Positions 1 through 7,872 of a stretch of 14,995 nucleotides of DNA are shown here, one piece after another. The notes below the pieces were generated by a model, which did no database searches, was not told where the DNA came from, and saw only the letters and a list, made by a program, of their open reading frames with translations. A program made the position numbers and the translations under genes. The DNA comes from Winogradskyella sp. (lineage in GTDB: Bacteria; Bacteroidota; Bacteroidia; Flavobacteriales; Flavobacteriaceae). Position 1 is the stretch's first letter. Each line of letters opens with the position of its first letter. Location: assembly GCA_030149115.1 (NCBI GenBank), contig JASBSE010000202.1:1-14995 (forward strand), written 5' to 3'.

Positions 1-762
1 CAAACTCCGCCAGTTGCTTGGCAAAATATGAATATTGACCAATTAAAAGTGGCAATTTATAACTATACAAAAGATGTTGTACAACAGTTAAAATCTCAAA
101 ATACATTACCAGACATTGTACAAATTGGCAATGAAACAGACGGTGGATTTTTGTGGGATTTTGGCAGAGTTTGGGGTAGTTTTAACAATAATTGGGGTAA
201 TTACACAGACTTAGTATCTGAAGCTATACGTGCCGTAAGAGATGTTGATACCGAAGGTAAAATAAGAATAATGCTGCACCACTCTAGCGTAGAAAATGCC
301 ATATATTTCTTTAATGAATTAGAACCTTATAATATTGATTTTGATATTATTGGCTTATCTTATTATCCTCAATTTCAAATCAAAGATTTAGATCTTGTTG
401 CTTCTAAATTAAATGAACTCGCCAACAACTTCAGCAAAGATATTTTAATGGTAGAAGTAGCTTACCCTTTTACTTTACAGTGGAATGATAATCAAACAAA
501 TTATATTGGTAGCTTGGACCAAACATTGGTAGAATTTCCCCCTACACCTCAAGGACAAAAATCATACTTTGAATGGTTGATACAAACCATAAAAAACATA
601 CCTAACGACCATGGCATTGGTTTTTGTTATTGGGCACCAGATTGGGTAGCATTTGACGGAAATGAATCAACCTCTACAAATGGCACATCCTGGGAAAATC
701 AATGTCTTTTTGATTTCGAGCTAAAAGCATTGCCAGCGTTAGAAACATACAACACTAATTAA
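1..762 (+). CDS. GH53 arabinogalactan endo-beta-1,4-galactanase, 5' end outside window
   Basis: The enzyme cleaves internal beta-1,4-galactosyl bonds in galactan or arabinogalactan side chains of pectin. The frame is open from base 1, so the gene starts upstream and only its last 253 codons are seen. Seen: VQIGNETDGGFLW, where the Glu at 133-135 sits at the GH53 acid/base position; DIIGLSYYP, a core beta-strand; and MVEVAYPFT, where the Glu at 454-456 sits at the nucleophile position. The ending, SWENQCLFDFELKALPAL, is the usual GH53 C-terminus, so the catalytic domain is complete on this side. No type IX secretion C-terminal domain follows; export probably depends on a signal or lipoprotein peptide at the missing N-terminus. 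Known: in Bacteroidota such genes usually belong to polysaccharide utilisation loci, which would lie to the left. Family assignment is firm; exact substrate is not. Confidence 0.9.
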   Translation, partial: QTPPVAWQNMNIDQLKVAIYNYTKDVVQQLKSQNTLPDIVQIGNETDGGFLWDFGRVWGSFNNNWGNYTDLVSEAIRAVRDVDTEGKIRIMLHHSSVENAIYFFNELEPYNIDFDIIGLSYYPQFQIKDLDLVASKLNELANNFSKDILMVEVAYPFTLQWNDNQTNYIGSLDQTLVEFPPTPQGQKSYFEWLIQTIKNIPNDHGIGFCYWAPDWVAFDGNESTSTNGTSWENQCLFDFELKALPALETYNTN

Positions 763-1089
763 CTAAATATCAATACATTATAATTTATGTGCATTTCATC
801 GATAAAACGGTCGTTTTCCTATGATTTTTGCCGTTAATCGATACATCATTTTTTTTGTGAATTTCATCTGTCATTTCATCTAATTTATTAGCATTAAGTC
901 CCAATAATTAGCGTATTTAAGTGCATTATGGCATTTTTGGTAGGCTATTAACAAATGTCCCAAACATTAAATGAGGCTTTATAATCGAACATTAACCGTG
1001 TTGTTATTGTTTAGTGTTGACTTACTTTTTACACCTCACTATAAAAGTTACGTAAACCAAAACATAACACTTCGTCTATCAACCGCTAA
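763..1089. promoter_or_regulatory. Non-coding stretch with nested dyads and ATTTCATC repeats
   Basis: No convincing gene lies here. Three copies of ATTTCATC occur (793-800, 861-868, 873-880), the last two 12 bp apart. ATCGAT occurs at 798-803 and 837-842 and is part of an imperfect inverted repeat, ATCGATAAAACGG (798-810) against CCGTTAATCGAT (831-842). Inside the left arm is the short dyad AAAACG-GT-CGTTTT (804-817). No terminator-like hairpin with a T-run follows the GH53 stop codon. The layout looks like a regulator-binding region for the kinase gene that follows; no binding protein can be named. Confidence 0.5.
1017..1045 (+). promoter_or_regulatory. Possible promoter, TTGACT-17 bp-TATAAA
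   Basis: TTGACT (1017-1022) and TATAAA (1040-1045) are separated by 17 bp and lie 45 bp before the kinase start. The match is to the E. coli sigma-70 pattern, while Bacteroidota primary sigma factors prefer TTG and TAnnTTTG, so its use in this host is uncertain. Confidence 0.3.
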
Positions 1090-3156
1090 ATGATGAAGCA
1101 GTTAATGACATTAACTGTTTGTCTGCTAACTTTCATTGGGTTTTCTCAAAATGAAAGAATAGATGACCTTACAGTAAAGTTAGCGTATCAAGAAGCTGAC
1201 TCTACAAAGGTTGACCTCTCGTTAATGCTCATTGATGAACTTTATGCAATTGAAGATTATGAAAAAGCTTTGCTGTATGTAAACCAAACAGCTAAACTTT
1301 CTGAAAAATTAGAATACACCAAAGGACTCGCAGAAAGCACCTTCTACAGAGCTCAGATATATTCACAACGAAATGATTATTTTAATGCTATAGACAATTA
1401 CGATAAGTCTAGAAAGTATTATCTGCAAATTAGTGACACACTTGGTGTTGCCAAAGTAAGCAACAGTATTGGGCTTATAGAAATAAAACGAGGCAACTAT
1501 AGTGTTGGGCTTCAGAATTCTTTATCTGCCATTGACATTTTTGAAAAACAAAATCTTTTTGATGAACTCAGTACGGCTTATAACAATTTGGCAGAAGCAT
1601 ACTTTAAAACCAACCAAATCGATAAAGCCATAGACTTTAACTTTAAAGCACTTGATGTAAGGAAAAAAATAAATGATCGTCCTGGGATTATCGCTTCTAC
1701 AAAAAACATTGCGGAACTTTATGCTTTAAGAAAAGAACATCGTAAAGCTATTGAGTATTACGAAAACGTATTGGAGATGTTAAATCCCACCAAAGATCAA
1801 AATCTACGTGGTGAAATACTTCCTAAACTAGGTAGCCAGTATTTAGAATTTAAGGAATACGTGAAAGCTTCTGAGTATTTGGTTGAAGGCTTAAAATATA
1901 ACCGTAAGCAAAATAACGAAGAAGGTATTTTATTAGCATTAAATGCTATTGGCAACCTCAACCTTCAAAAACAAAAAGTTAAGTTAGCAGAAATACAGCT
2001 AAACGAAGCTTACAGCATTGCACAAAAAATTGATAACAAACCTGCTCTTTTAGAAAATTACAAACTCCACATAGCATTAGACTCTACACGAGGTTATTTT
2101 CAGAATGCCTTTTTTTGGCAAAATAAATATTACGATTTAAAGGAAGAACTATCTAAGGTAGACCAACCTGTTTTTCCTGCTAATACCGAACCTTTGGATC
2201 TTATTAGCTCTAATCCTATTGAGGAAGAAATAGACAATTTTGAAGAGGAAGAAAACAGCAATAAAACTATAAAAACCTGGTTAAACAATCCTATTGTTGT
2301 ATATGGAGCTCTCGCTACTACTGCTATTTTACTAACACTATTGTTACTCAATTACTTAAAAAGCAAAAAGTACAAAGAGACACTAATTGATTACAGAGAG
2401 CAGCTTAAACAAGAGCAAATTAGAAGTGAAGCTATACTAGAGCAAACACATCATCTAGAAGAGGTTAATCAAGTAAAAGATAAGTTATTCTCTATAGTTT
2501 CTCATGATTTAAAAGATTCTATTTCATCAATTAAAGCCTTTTTAGATTTATTGAAAGAAGACAGTATTTCTAAGGAGGAGTTTAGAGAATTAATCCCTGA
2601 ATTAAGTGAAAATGCAAATAATGCGTCTTCACTTTTGTTTAATTTACTAAACTGGTCTAAATCTCAAATGCAGAATTTAGAGCCAAATCCTGAACTATTT
2701 AATATTCAGGAAGTATTTCATACCAAAATGGCATTAGTAGAACAAAAGGTTGAAGATAAACGCATAGTTCTTATTGATGAGTCTCAACGAGACTTTATTT
2801 ATGCCGATAAAAGCATGGTAGAAATTGTTATCCAAAATTTAATTACCAATGCTGTTAAATTCAGTAGAACTGGCGATGTTATTACAGTATCTAATCAAGA
2901 TGTTAATGGAAATGCTTTAATCTGTGTAGAAGATACAGGTGTTGGTATTTCTGAAGAAAATATCAACAAACTCTTTAATGCCAATAAAAACTTTACTACA
3001 ATTGGCACCAAAAACGAAAAAGGCACTGGTCTTGGACTGACTATTGCTAAAGACTTAGTTGAGCTAAACAAGGGACGCATTTGGGTAGAAAGTACTGTAA
3101 ATGTTGGAAGTAAATTCTTTATAGAACTTCCTAAGTCAGCCCCAAAAAATTCATAG
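1090..3156 (+). CDS. Membrane TPR sensor histidine kinase
   Basis: A two-component sensor that would autophosphorylate on His and pass phosphate to a response regulator. Order of parts: signal peptide at residues 1-19 (ends GFSQ), about 330 residues of TPR-like helical repeats predicted to be periplasmic (about 25-355), an acidic linker (EEEIDNFEEEEN), one membrane helix (about 402-423), a coiled coil (about 425-465), HisKA with H472 in FSIVSHDLKDS, and an HATPase domain with N-box QNLITNAVKFS, G1 box DTGVGIS and G2 box GTGLGLTIAKDL. All ATP-binding boxes are intact. The HisKA motif is SHDLKDS; the Pro common in the H-D-L-x-x-P motif is replaced by Ser. Two adjacent ATGs (1090, 1093) start the frame; either is possible. 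No response regulator is adjacent: the next gene is convergent and unrelated. Ligand and output are unknown. It is a classical kinase, not a hybrid two-component system of the PUL type. Confidence 0.9.
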   Translation: MMKQLMTLTVCLLTFIGFSQNERIDDLTVKLAYQEADSTKVDLSLMLIDELYAIEDYEKALLYVNQTAKLSEKLEYTKGLAESTFYRAQIYSQRNDYFNAIDNYDKSRKYYLQISDTLGVAKVSNSIGLIEIKRGNYSVGLQNSLSAIDIFEKQNLFDELSTAYNNLAEAYFKTNQIDKAIDFNFKALDVRKKINDRPGIIASTKNIAELYALRKEHRKAIEYYENVLEMLNPTKDQNLRGEILPKLGSQYLEFKEYVKASEYLVEGLKYNRKQNNEEGILLALNAIGNLNLQKQKVKLAEIQLNEAYSIAQKIDNKPALLENYKLHIALDSTRGYFQNAFFWQNKYYDLKEELSKVDQPVFPANTEPLDLISSNPIEEEIDNFEEEENSNKTIKTWLNNPIVVYGALATTAILLTLLLLNYLKSKKYKETLIDYREQLKQEQIRSEAILEQTHHLEEVNQVKDKLFSIVSHDLKDSISSIKAFLDLLKEDSISKEEFRELIPELSENANNASSLLFNLLNWSKSQMQNLEPNPELFNIQEVFHTKMALVEQKVEDKRIVLIDESQRDFIYADKSMVEIVIQNLITNAVKFSRTGDVITVSNQDVNGNALICVEDTGVGISEENINKLFNANKNFTTIGTKNEKGTGLGLTIAKDLVELNKGRIWVESTVNVGSKFFIELPKSAPKNS

Positions 3157-3174
3157 AAATTAGTCTTGGACGTA

Positions 3175-4107
3175 TTAAGCTTTTGGTAAAAAGACCTCAG
3201 CCATCATACAACGAGCGCTACCTCCACCACATGTCTCAATAGTTTCTAAAGAACTTGAAATTATAGGACAGTGCTTTTCAATTTTATTTATTTGGTCTTT
3301 TGTTAAGCTATTATGAGCTGCTTCACTCATAATTAAATAACGCTGATTATCCTTACCTCTAAGCTGTAACATATTACCAGCAAACTGGTGCATCTGCGCT
3401 TCAGAAATTGATATAATTTCTTTATCATCTTCTTTTAAATGCTTAATTACATTTTTGCGCTCTTTTTTGTCATCTATAGCATCTAAACAAATTACTGCAA
3501 ACGTTTCTGCCAAGCACATCATCACATTGGTATGGTAGATTGGTAAACGCTTTCCTTCTACTGTTTGATTAGCCACAAAAACTACTGGAGTATATTCAAA
3601 ATCTTCGCAAAACTCTATAAATAAATCCTCATCCGCTCTTGGAGATAATGCACAGTAAGCCTTTCTATTAACACGATCTAAAATGAGACTGCCAGTACCT
3701 TCTAAAAACACACCTTCGTCCTCAGCAGAAGTATAGTCTATAATATTTTCAATCTTAAAACCCTCTTTTTCTAGTCTAATAAATACTTCATCTCTTCGCT
3801 CTTTGCGTCTGTTTTCGGCAAACATTGGGTAAATTGCTATATCACCATTATTATGAAAACTCACCCAATTGTTAGGAAAAATAGAATCTGGTGTATCCAT
3901 TAACTCATCATCATTTTCCACTACCACGTTAATACCAACAGCTTTCAACTTATCTACAAAGGCATCAAATTCTTCTTGTGCTTTAGCATTAACCTCTGCA
4001 TTTTTTAAACTAATTTCTTCCTGAAAATAATTGTTAACAGCTGTCTGTTCATTCATCCTAAAGTTTACAGGACGAATCATTAAAATGGTATTTGTAGTTT
4101 GTTGCAT
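3175..4107 (-). CDS. ctlX: CtlX-type citrulline-utilisation hydrolase (arginine deiminase superfamily)
   Basis: A cytosolic enzyme of the guanidine-group-modifying (arginine deiminase/amidinotransferase) superfamily, of the type annotated as citrulline utilisation hydrolase. Seen: opening MIRPVNFRMNEQT; DSIFPNNWVSFH (from D74), the substrate-binding Asp region; FLEGTGS with E136 at the catalytic acid position; YHTNVMM with H192; and C300 near the end in CGGGSARCMMAE, the nucleophile. All catalytic residues are present, and 310 residues is the normal length. It converges on the kinase gene with only 18 bp between the stops and no terminator seen. It has its own well-matched promoter at 4138-4168. 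No arginine or citrulline pathway gene is nearby, so the substrate (citrulline, arginine or a related compound) rests on family resemblance alone. Confidence 0.85.
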   Translation of the reverse strand: MQQTTNTILMIRPVNFRMNEQTAVNNYFQEEISLKNAEVNAKAQEEFDAFVDKLKAVGINVVVENDDELMDTPDSIFPNNWVSFHNNGDIAIYPMFAENRRKERRDEVFIRLEKEGFKIENIIDYTSAEDEGVFLEGTGSLILDRVNRKAYCALSPRADEDLFIEFCEDFEYTPVVFVANQTVEGKRLPIYHTNVMMCLAETFAVICLDAIDDKKERKNVIKHLKEDDKEIISISEAQMHQFAGNMLQLRGKDNQRYLIMSEAAHNSLTKDQINKIEKHCPIISSSLETIETCGGGSARCMMAEVFLPKA

Positions 4108-4137
4108 TTAGTAACTTAATAGGGATAAAAATATGCG

Positions 4138-4168
4138 CAAATTTATCTTATTTTTAAGTTGAAAACAA
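4138..4168 (-). promoter_or_regulatory. Bacteroidota-type promoter for ctlX
   Basis: Read on the minus strand, TTG (4166-4168) is followed after 20 bp by TAAATTTG (4138-4145), a perfect match to the -33/-7 pattern TTG and TAnnTTTG. Transcription would begin near 4133, giving a leader of about 26 nt before the ctlX ATG. The -33 TTG lies in the short dyad AGTTG-AAAA-CAACT (4157-4170), which could be an operator or a weak hairpin after the upstream gene. Confidence 0.6.
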
Positions 4169-4177
4169 CTCAAAAAC

Positions 4178-4543
4178 CTAAAGTGCTTTTAACCAAGTGA
4201 GTGCGTCTTCTCTTTTCTGAAATAATTTAATGTTCCAATTTTTATCCTGATTCATGGTAATCAAAACACTAGTAGACATTTCGGTAATTGCGGTATGCGT
4301 AACAACTGCCATAGCCTTTATTTCATTTAAGCTTGCAATCATTCGTTGCGCTTCAAAAGTATAGGTATATGAGTTACGTTTATTAACTAATAACGAAAAT
4401 GGTGCTTTGAGATACGAAAGCAAAAATTCATGATATTCATCAATCATCTCTACATCCATTACAACTTCATCATCAATAATAACTTCTGCTAGGTTAGGTT
4501 CGATAATATTTATCTGACCAAAGCTTAATCTATAAACTTTCAT
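4178..4543 (-). CDS. Small cytosolic protein, possible STAS/SpoIIAA-like fold
   Basis: A 121-residue soluble protein with no signal peptide or membrane helix. The pattern is a beta-rich N-terminus (KVYRLSFGQINIIEPNLAEV), then an acidic helix and alternating beta/alpha elements. The segment FSLLVNKRNSYTYTFEAQR, the later hydrophobic strand AMAVVTHTA and the ending FQKREDALTWLKAL resemble the pattern of STAS or SEC14-like (SpoIIAA-like) domains, which often end in a helix of the type EDALxWL. This is a resemblance by eye, not a confirmed family. No catalytic motif is visible. It lies upstream of ctlX on the same strand with a 70-bp gap holding a separate ctlX promoter, so co-transcription is not required. 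It is divergent from the carboxypeptidase operon across only 40 bp. Confidence 0.75.
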   Translation of the reverse strand: MKVYRLSFGQINIIEPNLAEVIIDDEVVMDVEMIDEYHEFLLSYLKAPFSLLVNKRNSYTYTFEAQRMIASLNEIKAMAVVTHTAITEMSTSVLITMNQDKNWNIKLFQKREDALTWLKAL

Positions 4544-4583
4544 AGTGATAAATTATAAGTAAATTTAGCTAAAATTAGCTAAC
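4544..4583. promoter_or_regulatory. Compact divergent promoter region with twin TTAGCTAA palindromes
   Basis: This 40-bp gap must hold 5' signals for genes going both ways. TAAATTTA (4560-4567) is its own reverse complement and matches the -7 element at 7 of 8 positions on either strand. Two 8-bp palindromes TTAGCTAA lie at 4565-4572 and 4575-4582, starting exactly 10 bp apart; the first extends to TTTAGCTAAA (4564-4573). The second ends one base before the carboxypeptidase ATG. No Shine-Dalgarno sequence is present. Confidence 0.4.
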
Positions 4584-6350
4584 ATGAAAAAACTCATCCT
4601 CCTAACTACAATATCTTTCTTACTTACAAATTGTTATGATAAACCTGAAAAATCAAAAACTGATAAAGAAAAAGATTTTACAACAGTTTTTGAAAAAAGC
4701 AATGGAACAGAAACAGCTACCTACAAACAAACGATTCAATTTTACAAAGATTTAGCAGACAGCTATGATGGGATTTCAATCCAAGAAATGGGTGAAACTG
4801 ATTCTGGTGAACCGTTACATATTGTAACATTAAACACAAATAATTCTGGTGATGATTTTGACAAACTAAGAATCAATAACAGAATATTGCTTATTAATAA
4901 CGGTATTCATCCTGGTGAATCTGATGGTATCGATGCTACTATGATGCTCTATAGAGATATCTTACAAGGTGAAATTGAAGCACCAAAACACACCGTTTTA
5001 GTAACAATACCTATATATAATGTAGGCGGAAGTCTTAACCGAAATTCTAGTACACGCACCAATCAAAATGGCCCCAAAGAATATGGCTTTAGAGGCAACG
5101 CTCGCAACTACGATTTAAATAGGGATTTCATAAAATGCGATACCAAAAATGCGAGGGCTTTTGCTGAAATATTTCATATGGTTCAGCCAGATGTTTTTAT
5201 AGACAATCATGTAAGTAATGGCGCAGATTACCAATATACTCTAACACATTTATTTACACAACATAATAAGTTAGGTGGCAATTTGGGTGCATATCTTCAT
5301 TTGGAGATGATGCCAAAACTAGAACAAAAATTAGCAGAAAAGAAATGGGACATAACACCTTATGTTAATGTATTTAACCGCACTCCTGAGTCTGGTTTTT
5401 CGCAATTTTTAGACTCACCTCGTTATTCTACAGGTTATACAACACTGTTTAACACTTTGGGTATGATGGTAGAAACGCATATGCTAAAACCATACAAACA
5501 ACGTGTTGAAGGCACTTACGAATTAATGAAAAGCATGACAGAAATTACCGAAGCAGATGCTGAAAAAATAGCTGAGTTAAGAAGTGCTAAACAAAATAAA
5601 TGGAAACCTGGCAATGACTATCCTGTTTCGTGGACAGTTGACACAACGCAATCAACAACGTTGCAATTTAAAGGTTACGTAGGGCAAATGCTAAAAAGTG
5701 ATTTAACAGGAGCGCAACGCTTAAAATACGACAGGTCTCAACCTTTTACCAAGCCTGTTGAGTACCAAAACTTTTTTACACCTTCTAGTAACATAACTAT
5801 ACCTAAAGCTTACATTATACCTCAAGGATGGCATAATGTTGTGGACTTACTTAAGTTAAATAAAGTAGAGTTAATTCCTTTTGAAAAAGATACTACTCTA
5901 ACAGTAGAATCTTATAGAATTGAGGATTACCAAACCAGAACATCTCCTTACGAAGGACATTATCCGCACTACAACACCAAAGTAAAAGCGTCTAAACAAA
6001 ACATTACTTTTAGACAAGGAGACTATATGGTAAAGACAGATCAAAATGCCATTAGATACCTTATTGAAACCTTGGAACCAGCGGCTCCAGATTCGTTTTT
6101 TAACTGGAATTTCTTTGATACCATTTTACAACAAAAAGAAGGGTTTTCGCCTTATGTATGGGAAGACAGAGCCAAACAGCTTTTAAAAGAAAATCCAAAG
6201 TTGCAAATAGAGTATAATATCAAAATCAGTTATGATGAAGAGTTTGCCAATAACTGGTTTGCTCAACTAGATTGGTTACACAAAAAGAGTAAGCATTATG
6301 AAAAAGCGCATTTGCAGTATCCTATATACAGATATATAAATGAAGAATAA
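4584..6350 (+). CDS. M14-family zinc carboxypeptidase lipoprotein
   Basis: A predicted exported zinc peptidase that removes C-terminal or related residues from peptides. Residues 1-17 form a lipoprotein signal peptide (ISFLLTNC, lipidated Cys17; the -1 residue is Asn, less common than Gly/Ala/Ser), followed by a long charged Lys/Asp linker. The zinc site is seen as NGIHPGESDG (H109 and E112) and IDNHVSNG (H209). ARNYDLNRDF places the substrate-binding Arg at R180, and MMVETHML holds the likely general base E297. All catalytic residues are present. At 588 residues it is longer than the roughly 300-residue catalytic domain; the extra C-terminal part (about 330-588) contains no motif I recognise. 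The next gene starts inside this one (11-bp overlap), pointing to translational coupling. Substrate unknown; peptidoglycan peptides or scavenged proteins are both possible. Confidence 0.88.
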   Translation: MKKLILLTTISFLLTNCYDKPEKSKTDKEKDFTTVFEKSNGTETATYKQTIQFYKDLADSYDGISIQEMGETDSGEPLHIVTLNTNNSGDDFDKLRINNRILLINNGIHPGESDGIDATMMLYRDILQGEIEAPKHTVLVTIPIYNVGGSLNRNSSTRTNQNGPKEYGFRGNARNYDLNRDFIKCDTKNARAFAEIFHMVQPDVFIDNHVSNGADYQYTLTHLFTQHNKLGGNLGAYLHLEMMPKLEQKLAEKKWDITPYVNVFNRTPESGFSQFLDSPRYSTGYTTLFNTLGMMVETHMLKPYKQRVEGTYELMKSMTEITEADAEKIAELRSAKQNKWKPGNDYPVSWTVDTTQSTTLQFKGYVGQMLKSDLTGAQRLKYDRSQPFTKPVEYQNFFTPSSNITIPKAYIIPQGWHNVVDLLKLNKVELIPFEKDTTLTVESYRIEDYQTRTSPYEGHYPHYNTKVKASKQNITFRQGDYMVKTDQNAIRYLIETLEPAAPDSFFNWNFFDTILQQKEGFSPYVWEDRAKQLLKENPKLQIEYNIKISYDEEFANNWFAQLDWLHKKSKHYEKAHLQYPIYRYINEE

Positions 6351-7020
6351 AGACATTCTAGATTATTACAATAGTCTTGCTGAAAATTACGATCAAGATA
6401 GATTTGGGAACAGTTATGGAAAGTACATTCATAACCAAGAAAAGAAAATATTAGACAAGTATTTATCTAAAGAAAACCTAAAAGATAATATAGATATTGC
6501 TTGTGGCACCGGACGTTTTTTAGACTTTGCCGACAATGGTATAGATTTTAGTTCTGAAATGGTAAAAATTGCCAAGTCAAAATTTACAAATAAATCTATT
6601 GAATTGGCTGATGCTAGGGAATTACCATTTGACGACAATACATTTAAAAATGCTTTAGCTTTTCACTTGTTTATGCATTTAAATCAAAACGACCTTGAGC
6701 TAATTTTAGAAGAAACTCATGGAATTCTCAAAAAAAATGGATTGTTTATTTTTGATGTTCCTTCAGAAAAGCGAAGAAAACTAACAAGATACAAGGCTAA
6801 AGACTGGCATGGCGGTTTTCAGATTTCAACAAAAACTCTAAAACGAAGTATCGGTAATGAATGGACTCTAGTAAATTATCATGGTATTGGTTTTTTCCCT
6901 ATTCATCATATTCCAAAAAAACTGAGAAGATATTGCGTTTGGCTAGATACTTTTCTTTGTAACTCTATATTCAAAGCATACAGCTCTCATTTAATATTTA
7001 TCCTCAAAAAAAATGATTAA
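6340..7020 (+). CDS. Class I SAM-dependent methyltransferase
   Basis: A small soluble methyltransferase of the Methyltransf_11/25 type. N-terminal YYNSLAENYDQDR is the usual entry helix of this group. Motif I is IDIACGTGRF (51-60), the SAM-binding loop; GIDFSSEMVKIAK follows with the acidic residue expected to bind ribose; ADARELPFDDNTF is motif II/III; LHRHL-like helices are replaced by FHLFMHL; and HGILKKNGLFIFDVPS is the post-motif strand. The C-terminal third (SEKRRKLTRYKAKDWH onward) is probably the substrate cap and gives no clue to the acceptor. 226 residues is normal. The ATG overlaps the end of the carboxypeptidase gene by 11 bp and the gene overlaps the VanW gene by 8 bp, so the three are almost certainly co-translated. 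The substrate is unknown; no quinone- or tRNA-specific motif is evident. Confidence 0.88.
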   Translation: MKNKDILDYYNSLAENYDQDRFGNSYGKYIHNQEKKILDKYLSKENLKDNIDIACGTGRFLDFADNGIDFSSEMVKIAKSKFTNKSIELADARELPFDDNTFKNALAFHLFMHLNQNDLELILEETHGILKKNGLFIFDVPSEKRRKLTRYKAKDWHGGFQISTKTLKRSIGNEWTLVNYHGIGFFPIHHIPKKLRRYCVWLDTFLCNSIFKAYSSHLIFILKKND

Positions 7021-7732
7021 AGCATTAATTCCTAAATGGATAAAACTATATCTAAAATTATCATTAAGATTTGTCTTAGATGCCAAAAAAGGATATCTAT
7101 TTAAGTTTTCAAAAAAAGGGAAACATTCAACTAATTATGCATATCAAATAGACCAAACCCAAGACTTAAAGAAAAGCTCGAGCTTAGAAGCAAAAATCTT
7201 TAATTTAAATAAAGCGGCTTCAATAGTTAATCAATATACAATACAGTCTTATGAAATTTTCTCATTTTGGAAAGCTATTGGAAATCCATCTGAAAAAAGA
7301 GGTTATAAATCAGGTAGAACTATTATAGATGGTGAACTTACAGAATCCATTGGTGGTGGTTTGTGTCAACTTTCAGGTTTAATTTATCTTTTAAGTTTAG
7401 AGGCAGGATTAACGATTTTAGAACGTCATAATCACTCTTTAGATTTATATACTGAATCTAGTAGATATGCACCTCTTGGCTCTGATGCTACTGTGGTTTA
7501 CGGCTATAAAGATTTACGTATAAAAAATCCTTATCCGTTCTCAATTTATTTCGATTTCAAAATTGATTCTGAAAAAATTACTGTATCTCTATTTAGTTAT
7601 GAGGAAACTAAAAAAAAGACAGTAAAATTTGAAGTTGTACAACAAGATGCAAGCATCAAGAAGGTAATTACGTATATCAATGAAATACCTTCAGTAACTT
7701 CTATTTATAAAATCCCTACGCCAACAAATTAA
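7013..7732 (+). CDS. VanW family protein
   Basis: A VanW-domain protein; the family is named after an accessory gene of some vancomycin-resistance clusters, and its biochemical role is unknown. Seen: QSYEIFSFWKAIGNPSEKRG, the domain entry; SIGGGLCQLSGLIYLLSLEA (112-131), the signature Gly-rich/Cys segment; ILERHNHS (135-142); and PLGSDATVVYGYKDLRIKNP (155-174), all in the canonical order. At 239 residues it is a short, single-domain form without the PG-binding or G5 domains of larger relatives. The N-terminus (IPKWIKLYLKLSLRFVLDA) is basic and amphipathic, not a clear signal peptide, so it may sit at the inner face of the membrane. It starts 8 bp inside the methyltransferase gene. This is not evidence for vancomycin resistance: no VanA/H/X partners are present and the host is Gram-negative. 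Confidence 0.88.
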   Translation: MIKALIPKWIKLYLKLSLRFVLDAKKGYLFKFSKKGKHSTNYAYQIDQTQDLKKSSSLEAKIFNLNKAASIVNQYTIQSYEIFSFWKAIGNPSEKRGYKSGRTIIDGELTESIGGGLCQLSGLIYLLSLEAGLTILERHNHSLDLYTESSRYAPLGSDATVVYGYKDLRIKNPYPFSIYFDFKIDSEKITVSLFSYEETKKKTVKFEVVQQDASIKKVITYINEIPSVTSIYKIPTPTN

Positions 7733-7872
7733 TTGATGATCTTAAACAACAGGTAGATTATGTATTGTATTGTTTGAATACTTCACAAATAATAGATGTT
7801 GCTATTGGCACTTAGTTTCTTTTTTAACATTCTTCAAACATAATTTCATTAACTAAACTCTATTTTAGTTTC

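Noticed and set aside
7013..7732. VanW as a sign of glycopeptide resistance
   Set aside because: No VanH, VanA/B or VanX genes are present and VanW proteins are widespread outside resistance clusters.
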